Assembly: GCA_018698135.1 (NCBI GenBank)
Contig: JABINZ010000153.1
Coordinates: 1-40,803 of the forward strand
Direction of reading: 5' to 3'
DNA from: Bacteroidota bacterium
Lineage (GTDB): Bacteria > Bacteroidota > Bacteroidia > CAILMK01 > JAAYUY01
DNA length: 40,803 bases
The position numbers were made by a program, and so were the translations under genes. Each line of letters starts with the position of its first letter. The first letter of the stretch is position 1. Shown piece by piece: positions 33,129 through 40,803 of this stretch. The notes below the pieces were generated by a model that saw only the letters and a list, made by a program, of their open reading frames with translations, was not told the origin of the DNA and did not search any database.

Positions 33129-34008
33129 TTAAAAGCTTTTTAGCTCTTCTAGTTCAAAGGTCCATTCAGGTGTGTACAATATTCCATCAGCGGGTAATTG
33201 ATACCAAGGAGATATGGTGTCATTTACAGGGTTTATTAAAATATGTATTTCCTGAGCTGGCATATAGCTTTGAGCAAGTAAGAAAACTTTTTCGCTGCTT
33301 GTTTTATTTAAGGCAACATCCAAAACAATAACTGCATGTCCGGGAAATCCTCCATATATAAAAACATCTCCTGCCTTTATATCAGATGGATTTTGGACAT
33401 GTTTTTAACTCCTTACTTAATGAGTAAGAACCAGCATAATTAAAAACCAGATTCAAATATTCTCTAAAGTTTGGGTATGAATAATCTTCATCCTTTGTTT
33501 TATTCCAGCTTACTGAATTTCCTGAAATTGTTGGTCTGTAGCCTTCAGCATATTCATTCCATTTGGCTACATCACCACTGGTAAAGTTAAAATGAATTTC
33601 CTCAAATAATTTTTGTTCAAACAAGTATTCAGCCCATAGTCTCATTACAGCATCAGCACATTGTTGCAAGTCTTTATCACCAACATCCATTTTAAGAACC
33701 CTATATTGTGCGGTTTGATTTTCTTTTAAATTTCCATCAAATAATACGACAGCATTATTTTCAGTTTTTAAGTATAGATTTCTCAAATATTCAGCGAAGG
33801 AATTTTCCTTGACTAAAACTCGAGAGTATGATTCTGGTGCAGGAATTAATTTTACCTGATTGATGATTTCACGAGGATCTACTTCATTAATTTGTGCATC
33901 AACAATCTCATCAGCTTTGATTTGATTATGATCTGTTTTATTTGAAGATGAGCAAGAAATTATCAGTAGCAATAGGATAAATATTTGAAGTATTGTCATG
34001 ATTTTCAT
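33129..34008 (-). pseudogene. DUF4846 lipoprotein, frameshifted
   Basis: The 5' part (34008 down to about 33406) encodes a lipoprotein signal (LLLLIISCSS). The DUF4846 sequence then follows: PAPESYSRVLVKENSFAEYLR, MDVGDKDLQQCADAVMRLWAEYL, FNFTSGDVAKWNEYAEGYRP, YAGSYSLSKELK, and the frame then stops (CPKSI). The 3' part continues in another frame: NPSDIKAGDVFIYGGFPGHAVIVLDVALN, LLAQSYMPAQEIHILINP, SPWYQLP. The two halves together make a complete DUF4846 protein of about 293 residues. Reading four instead of five A (minus strand) at 33402-33406 joins them exactly as ELK-HVQNPSD. It is either a true frameshift or a homopolymer sequencing error. It would be the first gene of the envelope cluster. 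Confidence 0.85.
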
Positions 34009-34160
34009 TATTTAATAACGAAAAAAAATTGAAAATATTCTTTTTTCTAGTCAGATTATGGTTTGGAATGCTATTGTGTAAATGGCAGATAAACAATAAG
34101 ATGTATTCATAAGGTGAGTTATATCAATAGACTTATGCAACTAAGTTGAAAAATAAGGTT

Positions 34161-34168
34161 TATTTTTG
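34161..34168 (+). promoter_or_regulatory. Candidate -7 box (TATTTTTG) for the carboxyltransferase operon
   Basis: TATTTTTG fits TAnnTTTG and lies about 60 bases before the start at 34229. No convincing -33 TTTG is present. Confidence 0.35.
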
Positions 34169-34228
34169 CCGAGCTTGGAGTAATCTGTTGCTTTGAGTAA
34201 TAAATATTTCTAAACTAAAAACATTTTT

Positions 34229-35776
34229 ATGTCAATTAAACAGAAAACACACGATCTGAAGAAGCGAATGAAAGGTGCTCTTGAGGGGGGTGGCGAAAGA
34301 GCCATTGAGAAACAGAAGTCTGTTGGAAAGATGACTGCACGTGAGAGGATTATCGCATTATTAGATCCTAAATCATTTCATGAGTATGATTTGTTTGTTG
34401 AGCATGCTGCGAAAGATTTTGATATGGATAAAAAGTATTTACCCGGAGATGGGGTAATTACTGGTACCGGAACTATTTATGGATATCCTATTTGCATATA
34501 TGCACAAGACTTTACAGTTGCAGGTGGATCTTTAGGGTATATGCATGCTAAAAAGATCACCAAAATTATGGATCATGCCATGAAGTTGAAAGTTCCGTTG
34601 ATTGGAATTAATGATTCAGGTGGAGCCCGTATTCAAGAAGGAGTTAATTCATTAGCAGGTTATGGTGAAATATTTTATCGCAATACCCAAGCATCTGGTG
34701 TAATTCCTCAAATTTCAGTGATTTTAGGTCCATGTGCTGGGGGAGCAGTTTATTCACCAGCCTTAACCGATTTTGTTTTTGTAGTAGAAAATATTTCTAA
34801 AATGTTTATTACCGGACCGGAAGTTATCAAAACTGTGTTGGGAGAGGAAATAAGCATGGAAGAATTAGGCGGAGCACGTGTACATGCCGAGAAAACTGGA
34901 AATGCACATTTTTTTGCTGAAAGTGAGCAAGAATGTTTTGAGCAAATAAAACAATTAGTAAGCTTTATTCCTTGGAATAATATGCGGAAAGCTCTTCCTT
35001 ATTTGAAGAAAGAACCTAAAACAGCTGAATATAATATTGATAAGATTTTCCCAAGCGATGCCAAGCAACCCTATGATGTAAGAGACATTATCAGATCCAT
35101 TGGAGATGATTCTGTTTTTTTGGAGGTGCAAGCCATGTTTGCTCCTAATATTGTGGTAGGCTTTAGTCGATTGAATGGAGAAACTGTTGGATTTGTCGCA
35201 AATCAGCCTCTCTTTTTGGCGGGTGTTTTGGATGTTGATTCTTCTGATAAAGCAGCTCGTTTTATTCGTTATTGCGATGCTTTTAGTATTCCTTTGGTAA
35301 CATTAGTTGACCTCCCTGGCTATTTACCAGGAGTAGATCAAGAACATGCTGGTGTAATTCGTCATGGTGCAAAAGTTCTGTATGCATATTCAGAAGCTAC
35401 GGTTCCAAAAATCACTGTTATTGTCAGAAAAGCTTATGGAGGAGGATATATTGCAATGTGTTCTCGACATTTAAAAGCTGATTTTGTATTTGCCTGGCCA
35501 ACTGCTGAAATTGCTGTTATGGGTCCTGAGGGTGCTGCTAATATCATTTTTAGAAATGAAATTAAAAATGCGGAAGATCCTGATAAAGTACGTCAGTTGA
35601 AAATTAAGGAATACAAGAAAAAATTTGCAAATCCTTATGTTGCTGCGGCTTATGGTTATGTTGATGCTGTCATAGAGCCAACAGAAACAAGAAGTTTTCT
35701 GATTCATGCTCTTGAGATTTCTCAGCACAAATCAGAAGAAGGACCTAAGAAAAAACATGGTATACCACCATTTTAA
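34229..35776 (+). CDS. Acyl-CoA carboxylase carboxyltransferase subunit (propionyl-CoA carboxylase beta / MmdA type)
   Basis: This 515-residue protein has two crotonase-like carboxyltransferase halves. The acyl-CoA site region includes INDSGGARIQEGVNSLAGYGEIF and ILGPCAGGAVYSPALTDF. The carboxybiotin side includes LVDLPGYLPGVDQEHAGVIRHGAKVLYAYSEAT and KAYGGGYIAMCSRHLKADFVFAWPTAEIAVMGPEGAANIIF. It moves CO2 between biotin and an acyl-CoA, typically propionyl-CoA/methylmalonyl-CoA. A biotin carrier gene follows after 12 bases. Neither a biotin carboxylase nor a membrane decarboxylase beta subunit is in the window, so direction (carboxylase or sodium-pumping decarboxylase) cannot be settled here. 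Confidence 0.93.
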   Translation: MSIKQKTHDLKKRMKGALEGGGERAIEKQKSVGKMTARERIIALLDPKSFHEYDLFVEHAAKDFDMDKKYLPGDGVITGTGTIYGYPICIYAQDFTVAGGSLGYMHAKKITKIMDHAMKLKVPLIGINDSGGARIQEGVNSLAGYGEIFYRNTQASGVIPQISVILGPCAGGAVYSPALTDFVFVVENISKMFITGPEVIKTVLGEEISMEELGGARVHAEKTGNAHFFAESEQECFEQIKQLVSFIPWNNMRKALPYLKKEPKTAEYNIDKIFPSDAKQPYDVRDIIRSIGDDSVFLEVQAMFAPNIVVGFSRLNGETVGFVANQPLFLAGVLDVDSSDKAARFIRYCDAFSIPLVTLVDLPGYLPGVDQEHAGVIRHGAKVLYAYSEATVPKITVIVRKAYGGGYIAMCSRHLKADFVFAWPTAEIAVMGPEGAANIIFRNEIKNAEDPDKVRQLKIKEYKKKFANPYVAAAYGYVDAVIEPTETRSFLIHALEISQHKSEEGPKKKHGIPPF

Positions 35777-35788
35777 AATTTACGACTG

Positions 35789-36139
35789 ATGGCTAAGAAA
35801 GTAGAAATCAAAAAAGTTGAGCCTAACAAAGAACCCAAATATTCAACCTTTGTCATACATACTGCAAAGTATAAAACTTTATTGACAAAGTCTTTTACAG
35901 AGAGGAAGAAATGGGTGCCGGCAAATGATAAACTAATTAAAGCTTTAATTCCTGGAAATGTCGGAAAAATTAATGTTAAAAAGGGAGATGAAGTGAAATT
36001 AGGTGATACCCTGCTTATTTTGGAGGCAATGAAAATGTATAATCAAATTCTTGCACCTATGGATGGAATCATCAAAAGTGTATTAGTTAAGGAAGGTGCT
36101 ATTGTCCCGAAATTGACAGTGCTTATCGAGATGGAATAA
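35789..36139 (+). CDS. Biotin carboxyl carrier protein
   Basis: This 116-residue protein has a charged, linker-like N-terminal half (1-50) and a C-terminal biotinyl domain. The biotin attachment site is Lys82 in LEAMKMYNQI, and GDEVKLGDTLL precedes it. It carries carboxybiotin between a carboxylase and the carboxyltransferase encoded just upstream. The N-terminal KYSTFVIHTAKYKTLLTKSF is longer than in the shortest carriers and resembles the subunit-binding segment of acyl-CoA carboxylase carriers. The start is 12 bases after the upstream stop, and the operon ends at a terminator 18 bases later. Confidence 0.9.
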   Translation: MAKKVEIKKVEPNKEPKYSTFVIHTAKYKTLLTKSFTERKKWVPANDKLIKALIPGNVGKINVKKGDEVKLGDTLLILEAMKMYNQILAPMDGIIKSVLVKEGAIVPKLTVLIEME

Positions 36140-36157
36140 GTTCAACTTTCATGTTAT

Positions 36158-36190
36158 AAAGGCTTGTCAGAAATGATGAGCCTTTTTTTT
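36158..36190 (+). terminator. Rho-independent terminator of the carboxyltransferase operon
   Basis: AAAGGCT (36158-36164) and AGCCTTT (36179-36185) form a stem whose loop contains a small TCA/TGA stem, followed by eight T (36183-36190). It lies between the plus-strand operon and the convergent lipoate ligase gene. Confidence 0.85.
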
Positions 36191-36192
36191 GA

Positions 36193-36816
36193 CTAAAAGC
36201 TGGCCGCAATACTAGTTGATTCTATTTTATGATTTTCAGCATGAATTGAGGTGACAAAATCTTCATGTTTCCTCCCCAATCTATAGTCAGGTTCTTTACC
36301 TGGATGGGCTAAATATTTTTCCATTAAATCTGTTTCCTCGGAGATATTTAGTACGGCATGATAAAATACATTGTTTGTTTTGCGATAAATGGAAGATCCC
36401 AGAATTTTCTTTTCACCAATTGCAATATCAGAAATTCCTTTTTGCTTAAGATTATTGATCCCTAGTGAGGAAAGTATTTCAATTATTTTTTTGTTAGCAG
36501 TTTCAAAGTATTTGGCAGGATTCTCAAGTTTTTCAGATTTTATTAATGTTGAAATAACTAGAGTGTTTGGAGTGAGGATCACTGATTCTCCACCCGAAGG
36601 GCGCTTATAAACTTTAATTGAGTCCTTAATTACATTTTCAATAATTAAGGATTTTTCAGTTTTATTACTTTGACCAAGAATCAAATAAATTCTTTCTGGT
36701 GACCATGTGAAGAATTTATAATCAGGCCAATTTTCATCATCTAGTATGGAAATATCCGGAAGATCATATTCATTAACCTGAATTTGCATGAAGTTAGGTG
36801 GTTGATTTTTAATCAA
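36193..36816 (-). CDS. Lipoate-protein ligase (LplA-like)
   Basis: This 207-residue protein of the biotin/lipoate ligase fold has the RPSGGESVI motif (corresponding to RRxSGGGxVxH) and the catalytic-lysine region GEKKILGSSIYR. The C-terminal HPGKEPDYRLGRKHEDFVTS is typical of the lipoate ligase branch. It would attach lipoate (or octanoate) to the E2 lysines. It starts 11 bases after the stop of the dihydrolipoyl dehydrogenase gene in the same operon, directly linking it to the complex encoded upstream. It is shorter than E. coli LplA (about 338 residues) and has no accessory domain, so activation of lipoate may need a second protein. An octanoyl/lipoyl transferase role is an alternative. Confidence 0.85.
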   Translation of the reverse strand: MIKNQPPNFMQIQVNEYDLPDISILDDENWPDYKFFTWSPERIYLILGQSNKTEKSLIIENVIKDSIKVYKRPSGGESVILTPNTLVISTLIKSEKLENPAKYFETANKKIIEILSSLGINNLKQKGISDIAIGEKKILGSSIYRKTNNVFYHAVLNISEETDLMEKYLAHPGKEPDYRLGRKHEDFVTSIHAENHKIESTSIAASF

Positions 36817-36827
36817 ATACTAATTAT

Positions 36828-38174
36828 CTACTTATGAATTGCCTGATCAACTGCATCAAATCCTGCTTCCATAAATATTTCTGAAACGGTAGGATGTGCA
36901 TGTATGGTTTGCGCAATATCATATACTGTCCCTTCAAGTTGCATATAAGCAGAAGCTTCAGCAATCATATCTGTTGCATGCTCTGCAATAATTTGAACAC
37001 CTAATACCTGACCATATTTCGTTTCTGATAATAAGCGTAAAAGACCATCTGAATTGCCTTCAGTAAGCGATTTGCCATTTGCTGTAAGAGGAAATTCATT
37101 AATCTTATATTCGTATCCCTCTTCCTTAATCTCGGCTTCACTCATGCCAATTTGAGCAATTTCAGGAGATGTATAAATATTCAAAGGATAAAGCTTCATG
37201 TTTAAGGTATTCTTTATCCCTTTAAGATGATTGATTAACCAAATGCCTTGGGCAGATGCAGCATGCGCTAAATAGCTTTTACCATTAACATCACCTATGG
37301 CATAAATTCTGGCTGCATTTGTTTGAAGATTGTCATCAGTCTGTAAAAAACCATCTTCATTGATCTCTAATTTGATATCTGTAACCGGAGTAATACCATT
37401 CCGATAGTTGCAATTGACTACTTTATCGCAATTTATTTTATTCTCTCCAACTAGTAATTGTCCATTTTTGTAACCACCAATTTCATCTACATGAATAATC
37501 TTTATTTTGTCCTCTTTTAGTTTTCTCTCCAGATACTTTGATAAATATTGATCGGCATCATGAATAATGAATTCTTCATTTACAAGTATTGTTACATCCT
37601 TTCCAATGAATTTAAAGAACTGTGCCATTTCAGCTACTGTGGGCCCATAACCTGTAAGGACAATATTTTGAGGGATCTCCTTCAGCTCAAATAATCTGTC
37701 CATTTGAACCTGAATATCATCAGGAATATTAGCATTAATTGGCTTAGGATAGGAACCAGTGGCAATAATGATGTTTTTTGCTTCAATTGTCCTATTGTTA
37801 ACACTAACAGAATTATTGGATGTAATTTTTGCTTCTCCAATAATGATTTCAATTCCATTTTTCTTGAGCAAATACTCAACGCCACCTGTTAGTTTCTTAA
37901 TGATAGTATTTGCTCGTTTCTTGGCATTTTCCCAATTAAAACTTACTTCTTGCAAATCAATTCCATCAATACCAAATTTTTTGGCTTGATTTAGTTTGTG
38001 ATAAAATTTGCCACTTTCAATAAGCGCTTTTGTAGGAATACAACCCCAATTTAAGCACATACCACCAATGTGTTTTTTTTCAATTAAAGCTGTTTTTAAT
38101 CCAACTTGTCCGGCTCTGATTGCTGCTACATAACCTGCAGGTCCTGAACCTATTATAATTACATCATATTCCAT
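36828..38174 (-). CDS. lpdA: Dihydrolipoyl dehydrogenase (E3)
   Basis: This 448-residue flavoprotein disulfide reductase has an FAD-binding GSGPAGYVAA (9-18). The redox-active disulfide is C40/C45 in GGMCLNWGCIPTKA, the second FAD motif is IYAIGDVNG, and the C-terminal catalytic His-Glu pair is in HAHPTVSEIFMEA. It reoxidises dihydrolipoamide on E2 with NAD. It is the only E3 in the window and probably serves both 2-oxoacid dehydrogenase complexes. It is separated from the E2 gene by 143 bases containing an AT-rich inverted repeat, and is followed by the lipoate ligase after 11 bases. Confidence 0.94.
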   Translation of the reverse strand: MEYDVIIIGSGPAGYVAAIRAGQVGLKTALIEKKHIGGMCLNWGCIPTKALIESGKFYHKLNQAKKFGIDGIDLQEVSFNWENAKKRANTIIKKLTGGVEYLLKKNGIEIIIGEAKITSNNSVSVNNRTIEAKNIIIATGSYPKPINANIPDDIQVQMDRLFELKEIPQNIVLTGYGPTVAEMAQFFKFIGKDVTILVNEEFIIHDADQYLSKYLERKLKEDKIKIIHVDEIGGYKNGQLLVGENKINCDKVVNCNYRNGITPVTDIKLEINEDGFLQTDDNLQTNAARIYAIGDVNGKSYLAHAASAQGIWLINHLKGIKNTLNMKLYPLNIYTSPEIAQIGMSEAEIKEEGYEYKINEFPLTANGKSLTEGNSDGLLRLLSETKYGQVLGVQIIAEHATDMIAEASAYMQLEGTVYDIAQTIHAHPTVSEIFMEAGFDAVDQAIHK

Positions 38175-38219
38175 AATCCGAGAATTGATTGTTTGTTTAA
38201 GTCTTAATTAAGTGATAGA

Positions 38220-38301
38220 TAAACTGAGAAATTGTAAAATTGAGAATATAGTATTCGTTGTATTTTATTGTTCAATTCTATATTAATAATTTGACAGTTT
38301 A
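38220..38301. repeat. AT-rich imperfect inverted repeat between E2 and E3 genes
   Basis: TAAACTGAGAAATT (38220-38233) and AATTTGACAGTTTA (38288-38301) pair with two mismatches around an AT-rich centre. The style (AAATTGTAAAATTGAGAA) is that of intergenic Bacteroidota repeats. It has no T-run and is not a convincing terminator. It may mark an internal break in the operon. Confidence 0.45.
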
Positions 38302-38317
38302 ACATTTTGCAATTTTA

Positions 38318-39598
38318 TTAATCCATTAGCATTGAAATGGGATCTGCTAAGAATTCCATAATTTGATTTAAAAAACGAGTCACATCACCTCCGTCAACTA
38401 TTCTATGATCAACAGCTAATGAAAGAGGTTGGATGGTTCCTGGAATAATTTCATTTCCAACTACAACTGGTTTTTTTACTAAACGACCCACACCCAGTAT
38501 GCCTGCTTGCGGATAATTAATTATAGGATTTGCATGCATACCTCCAATTGATCCGTAATTAGTAATGGTAAAGGTTCCATCTTGCATATCCTCAAGTCTT
38601 AATTCTCTTTTACTTGCTTTTTTAGCAATTTCATTAATTTCATTTGCAAGCTCAAAAATTGATTTTTTATCAGCATCCTTAATTACTGGAACTACTAATC
38701 CATCTTCGGTATCAGCGGCAATTCCAATGTTTACATAATTCTTAAAAATCATGCGTTCGTTTTCCATATCCAATTGGGCATTGATAGTTCTGAATTTTTT
38801 CAATGCTAAGGCTGTGGCTTTTACGACAAAGGGAAGATAGCTGAGTTTAACTTCTTTTTTTGCATATTCTTCTTTGAATTTTGCTCTGATATGAATCAGT
38901 TCAGTTACTTCAACTTCATCATGTACGGTCATGTGAGGAACATTCTGCTTAGAAGCCAGCATATTTCTGGCGATAGCTTTTCTTATCTGAGTCAGTGGTT
39001 CATAAGTAACTCGCTCTGTCTGATCAGGAATAATCGTTTGTGCAATACTTGCCTGACCAAAGCTTTCATGGAATTTCTTGACATCACTAATGATTACTCT
39101 TCCTCCAGGTCCTGTGCCTGAAACTTGATTGATGTCAATACCCAAATCCTTTGCCATTGCTCGGGCAACAGGTGTAGCTAAAGCTTTCTGTGTTGTTTTC
39201 TTTTCGTCTGTTTTGCTTTCTGCAATTCCTTCTGTGCTCGATGGTAAAAAAGCAGCATTACCTGCAACTTCAAGTGTTCCAACAACTCCAGCGCCTTCTT
39301 CAATAGGTTCAGTTGTCAAATCAGTTTTCGCTTCATCTTGTGCAGCTTCTCCTTCAATGCCTTCGATTTCAACTTCAACTAATGGATTGCCAACATGTAT
39401 AGTGTCACCAACGTGTCCATAAACAGCTACGATGGTGCCTGTTTTAGGAGAAGGAATATCTGTCACAACTTTATCGGTTTCCATCTTGACTAGTGGGTCA
39501 CCTGATTTCACCTGATGGCCTTTTTCCACATACCATTCAGCGATGGTTCCTTCATCCAATCCTTCACCAATATCAGGAAAATTAAAAATATATCTCAT
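38318..39598 (-). CDS. Dihydrolipoamide acyltransferase E2 (second 2-oxoacid dehydrogenase complex)
   Basis: This 426-residue E2 has a lipoyl domain with Lys43 in KMETDKVVTDIPSP, then an acidic/alanine-rich linker (about 80-135). A peripheral-subunit-binding domain follows (about 138-178, TPVARAMAKDLGI...GPGGRVIISDVKKF), and then the acyltransferase domain ending in SLAVDHRIVDGGDVTRF. The GTGPGGRV motif and overall design fit branched-chain or pyruvate-type E2. It is encoded 12 bases downstream of E1beta in the same operon. The substrate is not decided: separate E1alpha and E1beta genes are used by both BCKDH and Gram-positive-type PDH. Confidence 0.93.
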   Translation of the reverse strand: MRYIFNFPDIGEGLDEGTIAEWYVEKGHQVKSGDPLVKMETDKVVTDIPSPKTGTIVAVYGHVGDTIHVGNPLVEVEIEGIEGEAAQDEAKTDLTTEPIEEGAGVVGTLEVAGNAAFLPSSTEGIAESKTDEKKTTQKALATPVARAMAKDLGIDINQVSGTGPGGRVIISDVKKFHESFGQASIAQTIIPDQTERVTYEPLTQIRKAIARNMLASKQNVPHMTVHDEVEVTELIHIRAKFKEEYAKKEVKLSYLPFVVKATALALKKFRTINAQLDMENERMIFKNYVNIGIAADTEDGLVVPVIKDADKKSIFELANEINEIAKKASKRELRLEDMQDGTFTITNYGSIGGMHANPIINYPQAGILGVGRLVKKPVVVGNEIIPGTIQPLSLAVDHRIVDGGDVTRFLNQIMEFLADPISMLMD

Positions 39599-39610
39599 AG
39601 CTTATATTTT

Positions 39611-40588
39611 TCAGAATTTAACGGTCCGTTCGATTTCGTAAAATATCTTTTCTGGACTAATCATATAATAATGCTCTCCTTTTGGAAGAGGTACTATTGT
39701 ATCAAATCCCTGAACACGTTTTGGTGGAGCTTCCAAACTTAAAAAAGCATGTTCATTAACAACAGCAGTAATTTCAGCTCCAACACCAAAACTAATTGGT
39801 CCTTCTGCCACCGTGATAATACGACCAGTTTTCTTTACAGATTTAGCAATTGTTTCTTTGTCCAAAGGATAGATTGTTCTTAAATCAATTAACTCGACTG
39901 AAATACCAGCCTGCTTTGCCAATATCATTGCTTTTTGGACTTCTCTGATTAAAGCGCCATAAGCCACGATAGTCACATCAGTACCTTCAGTTAATACTTT
40001 TGCTTTACCAATAGGGATACTGAATTTTTCTTCAGGGACTTCTTGTTTAATGGCCCTGTAAATTCTTTTTGGTTCCATGAAAATAATGGTATCATCACTT
40101 TCAATTGCGGTTGTTAACAAACCTTTAGCATCATATGGTGTTGAAGGAATTACTACTTTTAATCCAGGTGTATGACCAAAAAATGCTTCCATACTTTCGG
40201 AATGATGCTCCAATGCATTAATACCACCTCCATAGGGCATTCGAATAACCATGGGTGTTTTATATCTGCCTCTTGTCCGATTGCGATAACGAGCTGCATG
40301 AGAAACAATTTGATTGAAAGCAGGGTAGAGGAAACCAGAAAATTGCATTTCCACAACAGGGCGTAATCCTGCTACACACATTCCTACAGCTGTTCCAATA
40401 ATTCCGGATTCTGCTAAAGGAGTATCAAAGCAACGATCGGCTCCATGCTTTTTTTGTAAATTCTCAGTAACTCGGAAAACACCTCCTTCAACTCCAACGT
40501 CTTCTCCAAAAACGATAATGTCTTTGTCCTCAGCCATTTTTATATCGATAGCATCGTTAACAGCCTGAACCATATTCATTACTTTCAT
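39611..40588 (-). CDS. 2-oxoacid dehydrogenase E1 beta subunit
   Basis: This ThDP-dependent E1beta protein of about 325 residues has VFGEDVGVEGGVFRVTENL, DTPLAESGIIGTAVGM, a long MEQF-like segment (VEMQFSGFLYPAFNQI) and VIPSTPYDAKGLL. C-terminal transketolase segments (VELIDLRTIYPLD, ITVAEGPISFGVGAEI) complete it. I choose the ATG at 40588, not the Met six codons upstream. It overlaps the E1alpha stop as ATGA and is preceded by a strong AAGGAGG at 40595-40602, which is unusual for this phylum. The ATGA overlap implies translational coupling so that alpha and beta are made in equal amounts. Confidence 0.93.
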   Translation of the reverse strand: MKVMNMVQAVNDAIDIKMAEDKDIIVFGEDVGVEGGVFRVTENLQKKHGADRCFDTPLAESGIIGTAVGMCVAGLRPVVEMQFSGFLYPAFNQIVSHAARYRNRTRGRYKTPMVIRMPYGGGINALEHHSESMEAFFGHTPGLKVVIPSTPYDAKGLLTTAIESDDTIIFMEPKRIYRAIKQEVPEEKFSIPIGKAKVLTEGTDVTIVAYGALIREVQKAMILAKQAGISVELIDLRTIYPLDKETIAKSVKKTGRIITVAEGPISFGVGAEITAVVNEHAFLSLEAPPKRVQGFDTIVPLPKGEHYYMISPEKIFYEIERTVKF

Positions 40589-40803
40589 TTTCTTGCCTCC
40601 TTCCACTTTAAGAAATTCTCATGTTCGACCATTTGATTTTTTAGATCATCAGGCATATCAGCATACATATATTTGAAAGCATCTTCTAGTTTATATTTCG
40701 GATAGTTTTCTGCTTCTGTAAATTGTCGGTCAACTTCCTGTTTATATTGTTCAATGAGTTTTTCCTCATCAATATCACCATCCAGCTTGTTGTTTTTTAA
40801 ATA
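40585..40803 (-). CDS. 2-oxoacid dehydrogenase E1 alpha subunit, C-terminal end (runs off the window)
   Basis: The last 72 codons of a gene are visible, in frame to the window edge: YLKNNKLDGDIDEEKL, then EVDRQFTEAENYPKYKLEDAFKYMYADM, ending NFLKWKEARK and TGA. The helix with acidic and aromatic residues followed by the MYADMP segment is the C-terminal tail typical of E1alpha of branched-chain or pyruvate-type complexes. The stop overlaps the E1beta start by ATGA. The assignment rests mainly on position next to E1beta. Confidence 0.8.
   Translation of the reverse strand, partial: YLKNNKLDGDIDEEKLIEQYKQEVDRQFTEAENYPKYKLEDAFKYMYADMPDDLKNQMVEHENFLKWKEARK

Noticed and set aside
36158-36190. Hairpin as part of a regulatory leader of the lipoate ligase gene
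   Set aside because: It lies beyond the 3' end of that minus-strand gene and has the T-run expected for ending the plus-strand operon.

Overview
The window reads as an AT-rich chromosome segment of a Bacteroidota bacterium, most likely class Bacteroidia (Marinilabiliales or Bacteroidales relatives). The evidence is a type IX secretion C-terminal sorting domain on a C10 peptidase, DUF4846 and TlpA-type envelope proteins, the Bacteroidetes form of leucyl-tRNA synthetase, TAnnTTTG-like promoter boxes, few Shine-Dalgarno sequences, and several dispersed repeats typical of the phylum. No tRNA, rRNA, CRISPR array, prophage or transposase is visible.

Layout. 1-2.6 kb: the C-terminal part of CinA (its N-terminal part is missing or interrupted), meeting tail-to-tail a small minus-strand operon of an orphan receiver protein, an exported metallo-beta-lactamase-fold hydrolase and a small exported protein. 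2.8-6.1 kb: a large T9SS-secreted SpeB-like protease. 6.2-12 kb: an aminotransferase, a flavodoxin, leucyl-tRNA synthetase and a small membrane protein. 12-15.7 kb: an exported beta-helix protein, signal peptidase I and a second flavodoxin. 15.9-19.3 kb: a branched-chain-type 2-oxoacid dehydrogenase (fused E1, then E2). 19.4 kb: an exported nickel superoxide dismutase. 20-24 kb: two methylthiotransferases (MtaB, and an atypical MiaB) separated by a four-helix-bundle gene, plus an FNR-type reductase. 24-29.3 kb: uncharacterised genes, an SPFH protein with a 50-residue Arc-type regulator, a lipoprotein and a sodium/solute symporter. 29.4-34 kb: an MDR oxidoreductase and a four-gene envelope cluster (DUF4846 broken by a one-base frameshift, a membrane-anchored protein, a lipoprotein, a TlpA-like lipoprotein). 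34.2-36.1 kb: acyl-CoA carboxylase carboxyltransferase plus biotin carrier. 36.2-40.8 kb: a second 2-oxoacid dehydrogenase operon (E1alpha, E1beta, E2, E3) ending in a lipoate-protein ligase.

How it fits together. Much of the window serves central carbon and redox metabolism. Two lipoate-dependent dehydrogenase complexes share one visible E3 and one lipoate ligase. Two flavodoxins and a reductase of the flavodoxin/ferredoxin type suggest iron-sparing electron transfer, and an exported nickel SOD handles superoxide outside the cytoplasm without iron.

The most unusual object is leuS. It carries two separate in-frame insertions. One is about 110 residues resembling a DUF559 (PD-(D/E)XK nuclease-like) domain placed in the leucine-specific region just before KMSKS. 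The other is 18 residues made by a REP-like palindrome flanked by a perfect 13-bp target duplication in the editing-domain region. Both look like mobile DNA tolerated inside an essential gene.
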